Shown: positions 34,355 through 43,680, numbered from the stretch's first letter. The stretch: DNA of 64,000 bases from Bacillus thuringiensis (GCF_014932895.1 NZ_JACYOF010000006.1:124001-188000), one strand, 5' to 3'. Translations and numbers: made by a program. The notes: generated by a model from the sequence alone, not told the origin.

Positions 34355-34865
34355 TTTAACTCCCAAAGAACAACAATATCTTAATCAAATAATGGATATC
34401 TTAAAAGCAAGTGGGGTCAATCCATCTTATCGAGAAGACGCAAAAATCCAGCTTATTGAACATATTAATGAAGCAAGAATCCGTAATGAAGACTTCCAGA
34501 CTGATCTTGGTACACCAGAGGATTTTGCCCTTCACTTTATGGAAACTGCTGTTACAAAAGAAGATAGTATAGCTCAAAGAATAGACCATGGAGAGATCAC
34601 TCATCAGAATAAAAAGATATTTTCTTTTAAGGGTCCTCTTGCGTTTGTTTTTCTTTCGAGCATATATTATGCTGGCTTGCAATTTCTTACTGTTTTACTT
34701 TTTACACCAGTACTCGCTCCGGGCTATGAATCTGATTTCCATCTATTTAATATTTCTAATTACTTTTGGTGGAATTTATTGTTCATTTCTATTAATGTTA
34801 CTGTAGCTTTAATTCTAAGTGGTTTAACAATGAAATTACTTAGTAAGCGCTATCGATTATCCTAA
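34344..34865 (+). CDS. HAAS-type membrane protein paired with PadR
   Basis: 173 residues with an 11-bp overlap with padR and an AAGGAGGT ribosome site inside it. The cytoplasmic helical N-terminal domain (about 1-85, EQQYLNQIMDILKASGVNPS then YREDAKIQLIEHINEA, TDLGTPEDFALHFM) matches the HAAS signalling domain that commonly accompanies PadR regulators, and two membrane hairpin segments follow (about 95-120 and 140-165). It probably transmits a membrane signal to PadR. Confidence 0.8.
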   Translation: MKSDLTPKEQQYLNQIMDILKASGVNPSYREDAKIQLIEHINEARIRNEDFQTDLGTPEDFALHFMETAVTKEDSIAQRIDHGEITHQNKKIFSFKGPLAFVFLSSIYYAGLQFLTVLLFTPVLAPGYESDFHLFNISNYFWWNLLFISINVTVALILSGLTMKLLSKRYRLS

Positions 34866-34877
34866 ACATTATTTCTT

Positions 34878-34904
34878 TAAAGAGGTGTCGGAATGACACC
34901 CCTT
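34878..34904. terminator. Short hairpin between convergent operons
   Basis: GGTGTC/GACACC stem (34884-34900) flanked by A/T-rich tracts, in the 45-bp gap where the plus-strand PadR operon and the minus-strand biosynthetic operon converge. Confidence 0.55.
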
Positions 34905-34910
34905 CTTTCC

Positions 34911-36413
34911 TTAATTAGTTTCAATTAAATCGCTAAAGAGATTATCTGTATCTATTTGCGCTCGTTGAAGTTGGTCACTGTAATCTATATATATACTTTT
35001 CCATTCACTAAAAGCATCTAGTGCCGCTTGGCCAGCTTCCCTGAGCCCATTTCCTGTATCTTTTGTACCACCAAATGGTAACTGTATTTCAGCGCCTGTG
35101 GTTCCATGGTTGACATAAACAATCCCTGTATCTACATCACGTATCCCTTTAAATGACTTATTTACATTTTGGGTAAATAATGCAGTTGACAACCCATATT
35201 TGCTGGAATTATTAATATGTAGCGCATGTTCAAAATTCTCCGCTTTGATCACACAAAGGATGGGACCGAATATTTCTTCTGTAACCAGCGTATTTTGAGG
35301 ATCTACAGGCCCAATGATAGTAGGTTGAAAGAAATGTCCTTCCTTATCTTTGTACCTCCCCCCTCCACAAAGAATTTGTGAACCAGCTTTCCTTGCCAAG
35401 GAAATGTATGCTTCCATTTTTTGTACAGCGCTTTCGCTAATCAGCGGTCCAACGTTCACTCCTTCTACACTTCCATCTCCAACATTCAATTTCTTAGTCT
35501 TTTCTAAAAGTTTTTCAATAAAGCTATCATATACTTCTTCTTCTACAATTACTCTGCTTGCTGATGTACAACGTTGTCCACTTGTTCCAAACGCTGCCCA
35601 TACTACACCATCTGTGGCAAGGTCCAGATTGGCATCTTTCAGCACGATAACAGCATTTTTCCCTCCAAGTTCAAGTGAAACTCTTTTTAAATTCCTAGCT
35701 GCAAGCTCGTAAACTTTTCTACCGATTTCTGTTGAACCTGTAAATGAAATATGGGTAACCCTAGGATCTTTCACAAGTATTTCCCCCACTTCTTTGTCAC
35801 CTAATATTAGATTCAACACACCCGAAGGTAGACCACCATCTTCAAAACAACGAACAAATTCATTAGCAATCGCTGATGTTTCAGGGGATGGTTTCCAAAT
35901 CACTGCATTCCCTAAAATAAGAGAAGGTAATATTTTCCAAGAAGGTACTGCAACCGGAAAATTGAAAGCACTTATGGCTCCGACTACTCCAACTGGTTCT
36001 CGAACCGACATGGCCCATTTATTCGGAAGCTCAGAAGGAATTGTATGACCAAACATTCTTCTTCCTTCACCGGCCATGTAATAAGCCATATCAATGGCCT
36101 CCTGTACTTCTCCTTCTGCCTCTATTCTGGTTTTTCCAACCTCCTTTGTAAGGAGTTCTGCAAGACGTTGTTTTCTATTTTTTATGACATCTCCAATCTT
36201 GAAGATTATTTCTCCTCTTTTGGGAGCCGGGATGCTTTTCCACTTATAAAAAGCAGTTTGTGCATGCTCAATTGCATCTAAGACATCTTCATGCGAGGAA
36301 TTTTCCGTTTTTGAAACTTGTTCACAAGTAGCTGGGTTGTGATTCTCAAAGGTTGTTCCACCAGTTCCTTTTATCCATTTTCCACCTATATAATTCTGGC
36401 ATTCTATCATCAT
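34911..36413 (-). CDS. NAD(P)-dependent aldehyde dehydrogenase of the biosynthetic operon
   Basis: 500 residues, full length for the ALDH superfamily. It has the catalytic general base Glu in LELGGKN (about 262) and nucleophile Cys in GQRCTSAS (about 296), with the cofactor-binding FTGSTEIG block. It is the last gene of the operon and follows the aminotransferase directly. The closest look is to succinate-semialdehyde, gamma-aminobutyraldehyde and alpha-ketoglutaric semialdehyde dehydrogenases. Paired with a class III aminotransferase it could convert an amino group to an aldehyde and then a carboxylate (GabT/GabD logic), supplying an acyl starter or unusual amino acid. The actual substrate is unknown. 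Confidence 0.9.
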   Translation of the reverse strand: MMIECQNYIGGKWIKGTGGTTFENHNPATCEQVSKTENSSHEDVLDAIEHAQTAFYKWKSIPAPKRGEIIFKIGDVIKNRKQRLAELLTKEVGKTRIEAEGEVQEAIDMAYYMAGEGRRMFGHTIPSELPNKWAMSVREPVGVVGAISAFNFPVAVPSWKILPSLILGNAVIWKPSPETSAIANEFVRCFEDGGLPSGVLNLILGDKEVGEILVKDPRVTHISFTGSTEIGRKVYELAARNLKRVSLELGGKNAVIVLKDANLDLATDGVVWAAFGTSGQRCTSASRVIVEEEVYDSFIEKLLEKTKKLNVGDGSVEGVNVGPLISESAVQKMEAYISLARKAGSQILCGGGRYKDKEGHFFQPTIIGPVDPQNTLVTEEIFGPILCVIKAENFEHALHINNSSKYGLSTALFTQNVNKSFKGIRDVDTGIVYVNHGTTGAEIQLPFGGTKDTGNGLREAGQAALDAFSEWKSIYIDYSDQLQRAQIDTDNLFSDLIETN

Positions 36414-36416
36414 ATT

Positions 36417-37784
36417 TTACCTCTCTGCTCCAACTAGATTTTGTGTTTCATATTTTTCTGTTACTTCTATTACACACTCTTCGATAATATTTAGAGCCTC
36501 TGTCAGTTCCTCTTCTGAAATCACAAGTGGTAATAAAAATCTAATGACATTGTTGTAAAGACCTGCTTTAAAGAGAATGACACCTTTTTGTAGACAACGC
36601 TGTATAATTTCCAGTGTCTCAGTATCAGCAGGCTCCAAAGTCTCATGATCCCTAACAAGCTCAAACGCTAACATTGCTCCAGCCCCCCGGATGTCCCCAA
36701 TTAGTTTAGATTTCTCCTTTAAGTGACGTACTTTCTGCCCAATTTGGAGGCCAATCTGCTGAGCTTTCTCCCCTAGCTTCTCTTCTTCGTAAATATCTAA
36801 TACCGCAATTCCTGCAGCACATGAAATTGGATTACCGACAAATGTTCCACCCACTGCTCCATCACCAGCACTATCCATAACACTTTTCCTTCCAATAACA
36901 GCAGATAAAGGAAGCCCAGCTGCAATAGATTTTCCTAAAGTAATAATATCAGGCTCAATACCGAAATAATCCGACGCAAGGAACTCTCCTGTTCGTCCGT
37001 ATCCAGTTTGTACTTCATCGACAATAAAAATAATGTCATTTTCATTACAAATTTCCTGCACAGCTTTCAAATAATTGTTTGGAGGCATAATAAACCCTGC
37101 TTCCCCTTGAATCGGTTCAATAATTAAAGCTGCTACTTCGCTTGGAGGTATTTGTGTTAAAAATAGATTACGAAGGTTTTCAATTGCTTGTTCTGCAATT
37201 ATCTTAGGATTCTTTATTCCATTCCAACGGTACATATTTGGAAAAGGAATTCGGTAAATATCATTGAAAAAAGGACCCATATTCTCCTTGTATGGCTTCA
37301 CTTTGCTTGTTAGGGAAAGCGAGAGCATCGTTCTACCATGGAACGCCCCGTCAAAACAAATAATGCCTCTTTTCCCAGTAGCCTTTCTGGCAATCTTAAT
37401 TGCATTTTCCACAGCTTCTGTGCCAGAGTTAAAGAAAGCAGCTCTTTTTGTTTCCTTACCCGGCATTAGGGAACATAATCGATCTGCCAAGTTAATATAC
37501 GATTCATAGGGAATAACTGTAAAATCCGTATGAGTAAATCGTTCGGCTTCTCTTTTTATTGTTTCCACTACTTTTGGATGGCTGTGTCCTACATTTAGAC
37601 ATCCTACTCCTCCAGCTAAATCCAAAAATACATTTCCATCCATATCCCAAACTCGGGCTCCCTTTGCATAGTCCACAATCGAAGGAACGAATGTTCCAAA
37701 AGCTCGTGCGACAGAATGCTGTTTTTCAAGTATTTTAATAGAATTTGGACCTGGTAATTTGGTTTGAATCTTAACAAAACTCAT
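36417..37784 (-). CDS. Class III PLP-dependent aminotransferase
   Basis: 455 residues with the family blocks GTEAVENAIKIARKATGKR (about 118-136), IIEPIQGEAGFIMPP, FIVDEVQTGYGRTG, and the PLP-binding Lys in DIITLGKSIAAGLPLSAV (about 280). Overall layout resembles GabT/4-aminobutyrate, acetylornithine and putrescine aminotransferases. It acts on omega- or beta-amino groups rather than alpha-amino acids. It lies between the FabZ-like and ALDH genes with near-zero spacing and a strong AAAGGAGGAG ribosome site. Possible roles are amination of the PKS-made acyl chain (a beta-amino or omega-amino fatty acid) or preparing a starter unit; sequence alone does not decide. Confidence 0.9.
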   Translation of the reverse strand: MSFVKIQTKLPGPNSIKILEKQHSVARAFGTFVPSIVDYAKGARVWDMDGNVFLDLAGGVGCLNVGHSHPKVVETIKREAERFTHTDFTVIPYESYINLADRLCSLMPGKETKRAAFFNSGTEAVENAIKIARKATGKRGIICFDGAFHGRTMLSLSLTSKVKPYKENMGPFFNDIYRIPFPNMYRWNGIKNPKIIAEQAIENLRNLFLTQIPPSEVAALIIEPIQGEAGFIMPPNNYLKAVQEICNENDIIFIVDEVQTGYGRTGEFLASDYFGIEPDIITLGKSIAAGLPLSAVIGRKSVMDSAGDGAVGGTFVGNPISCAAGIAVLDIYEEEKLGEKAQQIGLQIGQKVRHLKEKSKLIGDIRGAGAMLAFELVRDHETLEPADTETLEIIQRCLQKGVILFKAGLYNNVIRFLLPLVISEEELTEALNIIEECVIEVTEKYETQNLVGAER

Positions 37785-37796
37785 ACTACTCCTCCT

Positions 37797-38252
37797 TTAG
37801 ATAGATATTTTTTCTTGGTTGGTAACCGAGAATGTAAGGTCGGCTTTTGCAACCATCACTTCTCCTACCCATGCTGAAGACTTCACAATTCCACCGTTAC
37901 TCGTACTCTTAATTAATTCCGTTTCAAACCTGATTTGATCTCCTGGATAAGCCGGATGAAAAAATCGGCTTTTAGCCCCTGCTAACATAAAAGTTTGATT
38001 TTCATCTTCATTAGACATACTCATTTTAGAAAGTAATATAGCTGATTGAGCCATAGCTTCAATAATTAAAACACCCGGAAATATCGAATTATTCGGAAAA
38101 TGACCCTGAAAGAAGTACTCGTTCCCTGTTAGATTTTTAACGCACACTATCTTTTTACCAGACTCATATTCTTTGACCCGATCAATAAAGATAAAAGGGT
38201 ATTTTTGCGGTAATAGTTCTTTAATTTGATCATAGTTTAAAATATAATCCAT
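37797..38252 (-). CDS. FabZ-like 3-hydroxyacyl-ACP dehydratase
   Basis: 151 residues of hot-dog fold with the FabZ active-site His51 in FFQGHFPNN and Glu65 in VLIIEAMAQS; ELLPQKYPFIFIDRV is also typical. It removes water from 3-hydroxyacyl-ACP to give trans-2-enoyl-ACP. It directly follows the chain-length-factor gene in the operon, so it is the dehydratase of the type II PKS rather than the primary FabZ. No enoyl reductase gene is present, so double bonds should remain unless the host FabI acts. Confidence 0.9.
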   Translation of the reverse strand: MDYILNYDQIKELLPQKYPFIFIDRVKEYESGKKIVCVKNLTGNEYFFQGHFPNNSIFPGVLIIEAMAQSAILLSKMSMSNEDENQTFMLAGAKSRFFHPAYPGDQIRFETELIKSTSNGGIVKSSAWVGEVMVAKADLTFSVTNQEKISI

Positions 38253-38266
38253 TGTTTCCCCCTTGG

Positions 38267-39475
38267 TTAGACATTACGTACAAGGACCACACTCAATTCC
38301 CCTGAATAATTTTGAGAAGTTAGGAGAGCTCTGTTCATCATTTCTCTAGAGTTATTATTAACCCTCAAACCGAACGCAGATTGCGTCTGCAATTCCTTCA
38401 CATTTATTCCTTCTGGAATTTTTTGTTTCGCCATTATTCCAAGGGCAGTTATAAATTGAAGTACTCCACCTGCCCCAAAAGATTCACCTATCTTTTGTTT
38501 GACAGGATACACAGGTATCTGTTCATGGCCGAACATTTCTTCCAACACAACTTCTTCAACTAAATCAAATTCCTTACATCCATTTGCTCCTGAAACAATG
38601 AAGTGTACCTCTTCCGTAGAAAGGGAACCTTTATTAAGAAGTTTAGAGATAGTTTTCTTAAATGTCTGTGCGCGATGATCTTTTTTTCGATTGATTGAAA
38701 ATCGGTTTTCCCATCCCTCTATCTCTCCCCAAATGACTGCGCCTCTAGCTAAAGCATTTGATTTTCTTTCCAGAATCACTGCCCCAGCTCCTTCACTTGC
38801 AATTATGCCACGTGAATCCGGTGAAAAAGGTCGCCCCTGCTGATCACTGTATTTGGAAGGAAACAATCCAGTTTTTTCATAAAGCCAAATAATATGTTCA
38901 TCTAGATGCTCTACTCCACCTACAATCACATAGTTTGCTCTATTCTTTTTAATTAAATTCATCCCATAACCTAGTGCATCTAGTCCTGCATTTTGCCCTG
39001 TAGAAATGGTAGTGTTGCAAGCTTTTGCCCCTATCTTGATACCAAGCTGAGATGCCGGTGAATTCATAAGAGCATTGGGTGCTTGCATCGGACTAACATA
39101 TCGAGGTCCCTTTGAAACCGTAATAAGATCATAATCCATAGCTGAATTCATTGCTGTAAAGTTACACCCTACCACAATCCCAACTTCAGTTGGATCTGGC
39201 ATAGAATCAAGTAATTTCGCATGCGCTAAAGCTGACTTTGTAGCTCCTAAAAGATATTTAGTACCTGGAATCATATACCTTAATCCCCGCTGGCCTAAGA
39301 TTTCCTTTGGATCCCACTCATCACCTAACATCCATGCTTTTTGTTCTCCTATCTTCTGTAGTTCTACTTCGTCACTCTTATCGTGAAGTAACATATCCCA
39401 AAACTGATTAACATCAAAACCAAAAGGCGTAACCGTCCCTATCCCTGTAACAACAATCGGATCTTTTTCAATCAT
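38267..39475 (-). CDS. Chain-length factor (KS-beta) of a type II PKS
   Basis: 402 residues with a ketosynthase fold but without catalytic residues. The nucleophile Cys is replaced by Gln (Gln161 in TTISTGQNAGLDALG), and the two His positions read VSGANGCKEF and KQKIGESFGAGG. Cys-to-Gln is the classic mark of KS-beta/CLF subunits, which pair with KS-alpha and set chain length. Its ATG overlaps the KS-alpha stop codon by 4 bp. True KS-alpha/CLF pairs are rare in Bacillus. The alternative, a decayed FabF, is unlikely because the fold motifs and length are kept. Confidence 0.9.
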   Translation of the reverse strand: MIEKDPIVVTGIGTVTPFGFDVNQFWDMLLHDKSDEVELQKIGEQKAWMLGDEWDPKEILGQRGLRYMIPGTKYLLGATKSALAHAKLLDSMPDPTEVGIVVGCNFTAMNSAMDYDLITVSKGPRYVSPMQAPNALMNSPASQLGIKIGAKACNTTISTGQNAGLDALGYGMNLIKKNRANYVIVGGVEHLDEHIIWLYEKTGLFPSKYSDQQGRPFSPDSRGIIASEGAGAVILERKSNALARGAVIWGEIEGWENRFSINRKKDHRAQTFKKTISKLLNKGSLSTEEVHFIVSGANGCKEFDLVEEVVLEEMFGHEQIPVYPVKQKIGESFGAGGVLQFITALGIMAKQKIPEGINVKELQTQSAFGLRVNNNSREMMNRALLTSQNYSGELSVVLVRNV

Positions 39476-40689
39476 GACTGCACCCTCCCAAGGATGATAT
39501 TTGCTATATTTCCTCCAAACGCGAATGAATTACTTAGTGCATAATTTACTGGCATGGAAATTTTTTCATTAGGAACAACATTTTGCAAACATTCTGGATC
39601 CCTTTCCCCAAAATTCATAGTAGGAGGAATTACCGAATGGTAGATAGCCAATGTACAGCAAGCCGCTTCAATAGCACTGGCTGCTCCCATTGTGTGACCG
39701 AGCATCGATTTTATAGAACTGACTGGAATCTCTTCAACTTTCTCACCAAATACTCTTCTAATAGCAATTGATTCAGTATAGTCATTTGCTTTTGTTCCAG
39801 TACCGTGGGCATTAATATAGGAAATATCCTCCTCTGAAATTCGTGCATCCCTAAGGGCTTCCTTAATGGCGTGAACAGCCCCCTCTCCTTCTGGATGTGG
39901 AGCTGTTGGATGGTGAGCATCACAAGCTAGACCGTAACCTTTCAATTCTGCATAAATTCTGGCCCCTCTACTCACTGCATGTTCATACTCTTCCAGTACT
40001 AGTATACCTGCGCCTTCACTGACATTAATTCCAGTTCGATTTTTATCAAAAGGTCTTGAGGGCTCCTGAGATAGGGCACCTAAGCGATGAAAAGTCGAAT
40101 AAATTACCCTTGATATAGCATCTGCTCCCCCTACAATAGCCACTTTTGCTTGACCATCCTCAATTAAATCTTTTCCAAAACCAATCGCATAATTTCCAGC
40201 TGCGCATGCAGTTGGAATGACAGTACATGGCCCCTCACATCCCAGTTCTTCTGCTACTGTTGCTGAAATCATATTTAAAGGATAATGAGAAATAAATTCA
40301 GGGTTCGCTGTTTTGTTTTCTTGATATATCATGTCATGATGTGTCTCCAAAACAGAGTTATTCCCTATAGTTGTACCAATACAAACCGCTGTCTCTTCTC
40401 CTAAGGAATGGAGATCCATGTCCGAATCCTGCACTGCCATTTTCGCGGCTGCCACTACTAACTGCGTGGTCCGTCCAAATTGCTTAGGATCTAGATATTC
40501 AAAAAATGGAGAAGGGTCAAAGCCCTTTACTTCTCCTCCAATATGCACATCGAATTTGTCTGTATTAAAAGTCTCAATATTTTCTTTTGTACCAATCTTT
40601 CCTGCACATAGATTAGACCAAAACTCATCCTTCGTGGAACCGATTGGTGAAATAACCCCAATACCCGTTACAACCACCTTTTTAGACAT
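39472..40689 (-). CDS. KS-alpha ketosynthase of a type II PKS
   Basis: 405 residues with an intact triad: Cys162 in IPTACAAGNYAIG, His in YINAHGTGTKAND and His in KSMLGHTMGAAS. It starts inside the last codons of the ACP gene (8-bp overlap) and is followed by the CLF gene (4-bp overlap), so the two should be made in equal amounts as a heterodimer. It extends malonyl units on the ACP. The set ACP-KS-CLF-DH with the upstream KR resembles reducing type II systems that build polyenes. Confidence 0.93.
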   Translation of the reverse strand: MSKKVVVTGIGVISPIGSTKDEFWSNLCAGKIGTKENIETFNTDKFDVHIGGEVKGFDPSPFFEYLDPKQFGRTTQLVVAAAKMAVQDSDMDLHSLGEETAVCIGTTIGNNSVLETHHDMIYQENKTANPEFISHYPLNMISATVAEELGCEGPCTVIPTACAAGNYAIGFGKDLIEDGQAKVAIVGGADAISRVIYSTFHRLGALSQEPSRPFDKNRTGINVSEGAGILVLEEYEHAVSRGARIYAELKGYGLACDAHHPTAPHPEGEGAVHAIKEALRDARISEEDISYINAHGTGTKANDYTESIAIRRVFGEKVEEIPVSSIKSMLGHTMGAASAIEAACCTLAIYHSVIPPTMNFGERDPECLQNVVPNEKISMPVNYALSNSFAFGGNIANIILGRVQS

Positions 40690-40942
40690 TAGCCGCTCCT
40701 TCTTTCGCTTGTGATTCTAACAGTTGCACGACCAGTTCATGCACTGCATCTAGAGAGCGGATTCTTGTTAAGTACTCCTCATTTACTGTAATTTGATAGT
40801 TTTGTTCAATTTGTGCGATAATTTCCAAAGCCATCATACTATCGACTCCTAAATTCATTACAAAATCATCAGTATCTTGGAAATCCTCCTCTTCAATCAC
40901 CTCTGCAATAATCGTTCTTAATTCTTCTTTTAAGTTTTTCAT
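40682..40942 (-). CDS. Acyl carrier protein of the type II PKS
   Basis: 86 residues with four predicted helices and the phosphopantetheine Ser in LGVDSMMALEI (about 35). Acidic, as is usual for ACPs. A TTGGAGGAATT ribosome site precedes the ATG. It overlaps the KS-alpha gene and follows the ketoreductase gene, so it is the carrier for the acyl chain. No phosphopantetheinyl transferase gene lies in the window. Confidence 0.93.
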   Translation of the reverse strand: MKNLKEELRTIIAEVIEEEDFQDTDDFVMNLGVDSMMALEIIAQIEQNYQITVNEEYLTRIRSLDAVHELVVQLLESQAKEGAANV

Positions 40943-40993
40943 TTACAATTCCTCCAATTTTTAGTTTAAAATGTTCATTTTTCACAAAAATAG

Positions 40994-41734
40994 TTACGAA
41001 CTAATTCCACCATCCATAACTAGGATACTTCCTGTCATATATCCAGCAGCAGGAGATAACAAAAATTTGATAGTCCCTGAAATCTCCTCAAGTGTTCCTG
41101 GTCTTCCAAGAGGAATTTCTTTGAGTAGTTCTTCCCTCTTAGCCTGTTCAATGTGGTACCACATATCAGTTTCAACAAATCCAGGCGCCACAGCATTAAC
41201 TAGAATGTTATATCTAGCAACTTCTTTAGATAAGGATCGTACGAATCCAATCTGTGCTGATTTTGACGAGGCGTAATTAGTTTGCCCTTGAATCCCTTTA
41301 AGTCCGCTAACAGATGTTATACAGACAATCTTTCCTCGTTTTTGTTTCATCATTTCAAAAATTACAGATTTGGCGTAGTTAAACGTACCTCCTAAGTTTG
41401 TCGTGATGACGTCATCCCAGTCTTCTTCTTTCATCATCAGGAGGGGAGCATCCCTGACAATTCCTGCATTAATGACTAATGAGTCAATCCCCCCTAAGAA
41501 TGCTTTCATTTCTGCAACGGCCTCTTTGGTTTCCATTAATGATTTCGCATTAGACTGAAACCCCTGAACTTTTCCTGTACAACCCTTTGTTGCTTCATAC
41601 ACTTCTTCCGCTGCTTGGTGGTTACTGTGATAAGTAAAAGCAACATCCGCACCTTCTCTCGCTAGTGCCTCAACCGTTGCCCTCCCTATTCCCCTAGACC
41701 CTCCAGTGACAATGATTTTCTGTTTTTTGAACAT
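40994..41734 (-). CDS. FabG-like 3-oxoacyl-ACP reductase (SDR)
   Basis: 246-residue short-chain dehydrogenase with the NADPH motif TGGSRGIG (about 10-17), NAG strand motif VINAGIV, catalytic Ser/Tyr/Lys in SVSGLKGIQGQTNYASSK, and the C-terminal GSILVMDGG. Length and motifs match FabG. It lies between mbtH and the ACP gene in the operon and should reduce the 3-oxo group made by KS/CLF, giving the substrate of the FabZ-like dehydratase. Confidence 0.93.
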   Translation of the reverse strand: MFKKQKIIVTGGSRGIGRATVEALAREGADVAFTYHSNHQAAEEVYEATKGCTGKVQGFQSNAKSLMETKEAVAEMKAFLGGIDSLVINAGIVRDAPLLMMKEEDWDDVITTNLGGTFNYAKSVIFEMMKQKRGKIVCITSVSGLKGIQGQTNYASSKSAQIGFVRSLSKEVARYNILVNAVAPGFVETDMWYHIEQAKREELLKEIPLGRPGTLEEISGTIKFLLSPAAGYMTGSILVMDGGISS

Positions 41735-41779
41735 ACATGATCCCCCATATAATTAACTAGCATACTTTTAAACCTTAGC

Positions 41780-41980
41780 TTACTGTAGAGAAAGCTGTTG
41801 TCGTAAACTTAGAGGCCTCATATCAGTCCAAATTTTATCAATTTGTTGAAGGCATTCTTCTTTTTCACCAATGGTTCCCTCTTCATTCCATCCAGCTGGT
41901 ACCTCCTTGTGTGCAGGCCAAATGGAATACTGCTCCTCATGATTAAAAACTACTTTGTATAGAAGCTTATCTTGACTCAT
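41780..41980 (-). CDS. MbtH-like NRPS chaperone
   Basis: 66 residues with the MbtH signature: YKVVFNHEEQYSIWPAHKEV, PAGWNEEG and IDKIWTDMRPLS, holding the conserved Trp residues. MbtH proteins bind adenylation domains and are often needed for their activity. AAAGGAGGTGAG is an excellent ribosome site. It lies between the exporter and ketoreductase genes, joining the NRPS and PKS halves of the operon. Confidence 0.96.
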   Translation of the reverse strand: MSQDKLLYKVVFNHEEQYSIWPAHKEVPAGWNEEGTIGEKEECLQQIDKIWTDMRPLSLRQQLSLQ

Positions 41981-42013
41981 ATTCTCACCTCCTTTAAAGG
42001 TTCTATTTTATCT

Positions 42014-43669
42014 TTAATGTTCTCTAACTAGTTCTTTCGTTTGTGAAGGAACCTCCACGCTTCTAATATCACTAGCAATACGACCATAATCCACTTTTAT
42101 AACTCTTTCAGCTAGATGGAAATATTGATCATCATGCGAGATAACAAGAACTGTTTTCCCTCTCTTTTTTAAATCAGGTAGTAACTTGGTATAAAAAATC
42201 TCTTTAAAGATTGGATCTTGATCTGCTGCCCATTCGTCAAACACATAAAAAGGTCGGTCTTCTAAATAAGCAGTTAAGAGAGCAAGCCTTTTCCTTTGCC
42301 CCTGTGACAAGTCCGTAGTAGAAAATTTTCCATCTTCCAATTTGACTTTGTGGTTAAGCTGCAATAGTTCCAGATACTGTTTAGCCTCCGCTTCCTGTTT
42401 GGACTCTTCAATCCCTAGAAGATTATCGAATAGATAAAAGTCACTGAATACAATGGAAAATAGTTGTCGATATTGATCCAAATTACTGCTATTTATTTCC
42501 TTACCGTCTAATAAGATAACTCCACTATCTGGAGGGTATAATCCTGTTAACATTTTGGCCATAGTCGTTTTACCACTTCCATTTCCACCTACTAAAAAAA
42601 TCAGTTCCCCTGGCTCAAATACTAGGTTATCAATAGAAAGTGTAAAATTAAGATCCTCTTTTTCCCGATAATATTGATGTGTAAGTCGCTGAAATTCTAG
42701 CTTTTGAAAATGAGTTTCATATGATTCTTCTTCATTTAATTCATTCTCAGCTAAAGACAGCCCAATGCTATCTATTTTTTTCAGTGAAATATTGGCTCTT
42801 CCAAAGCTCGGTAGAATATTCAAGATAGTGACCAGTGGGGTTATCATGTATAAAATTGCCAATGTATATCCTACCAATATCTTAGAATTCACCATACTCA
42901 TTGTTGGACCTAGAAAAAGGACAATTCCAATAAAGAAAAGGAATAGTAGCTGGCCCCAATTTCCAGCAAATGTATAAATCGTCATTCCTTTGACAGTACT
43001 TTGATACACTCCCCGTACAGTTGGATTTAGTTGGTTATCAAAAAAAGCTTTCCTTCTCTTACTGTTGGTCTTCAGCTCCTTTGTTCCTCTGGTCAAAGCA
43101 TTAAAATGTCCAAATAGCTCATCTTGCTTCTCCCTAGCATTTAGCAAATGTTTGTTAGCAAATTTCATCAATAGTTGATAGGTTAGAAAGGCAATCATCA
43201 TAAAAGCGAGCCCAATCCCCAAGACAGGAAGCGAAAGATAACTCATGTATCCTAAACAGCCTAAAACGATAACAAGGTTAATAATGAGCATAGGACTCAC
43301 CGTGATGGCATTCATAATAGACGTTACATCATCCGTCAAAACAGCCAGTAAACGAGGAGCACCTTGTTCTTCCAACTTTCTCAATGGAGTAGATAAAATT
43401 CTCTTGCTGAGATCTAACCTTAATTGGATAATGGATCCTTGTGCGAGACGAATGAGAAGATAGCCTGATAACAAGCTGCTCAGAAGCGTCATTAAACAAA
43501 GCCCGACAAACGCTAAAATTGTTTGGTAAGTTCTTGAATTATCCAAGTTCAAAATATAGTTAATCATTGCAATCACAGCAGTGCTACATGCTCCACTTAT
43601 AATCCCTGCCATAATGGCAAAAATAACATTTGTCTTAGAACTCTTAAATAAAAATTCAAAGATTTTCAT
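42014..43669 (-). CDS. Cyclic-peptide-type ABC exporter (SyrD/PvdE family)
   Basis: 551 residues: six membrane helices (about 1-290) fused to an ATPase domain with Walker A GGNGSGKTT (about 358-366), signature LSQGQRKRLAL, Walker B FYVFDEWAADQDP and a switch His in VISHDDQYF. The FDEWAADQDP form of Walker B is characteristic of the cyclic peptide exporter family (SyrD, PvdE, YojI). It starts 11 bp after the last NRPS gene and so probably exports the operon's peptide. The substrate is inferred from position. Confidence 0.92.
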   Translation of the reverse strand: MKIFEFLFKSSKTNVIFAIMAGIISGACSTAVIAMINYILNLDNSRTYQTILAFVGLCLMTLLSSLLSGYLLIRLAQGSIIQLRLDLSKRILSTPLRKLEEQGAPRLLAVLTDDVTSIMNAITVSPMLIINLVIVLGCLGYMSYLSLPVLGIGLAFMMIAFLTYQLLMKFANKHLLNAREKQDELFGHFNALTRGTKELKTNSKRRKAFFDNQLNPTVRGVYQSTVKGMTIYTFAGNWGQLLFLFFIGIVLFLGPTMSMVNSKILVGYTLAILYMITPLVTILNILPSFGRANISLKKIDSIGLSLAENELNEEESYETHFQKLEFQRLTHQYYREKEDLNFTLSIDNLVFEPGELIFLVGGNGSGKTTMAKMLTGLYPPDSGVILLDGKEINSSNLDQYRQLFSIVFSDFYLFDNLLGIEESKQEAEAKQYLELLQLNHKVKLEDGKFSTTDLSQGQRKRLALLTAYLEDRPFYVFDEWAADQDPIFKEIFYTKLLPDLKKRGKTVLVISHDDQYFHLAERVIKVDYGRIASDIRSVEVPSQTKELVREH

Positions 43670-43680
43670 GTCGCCTCATT

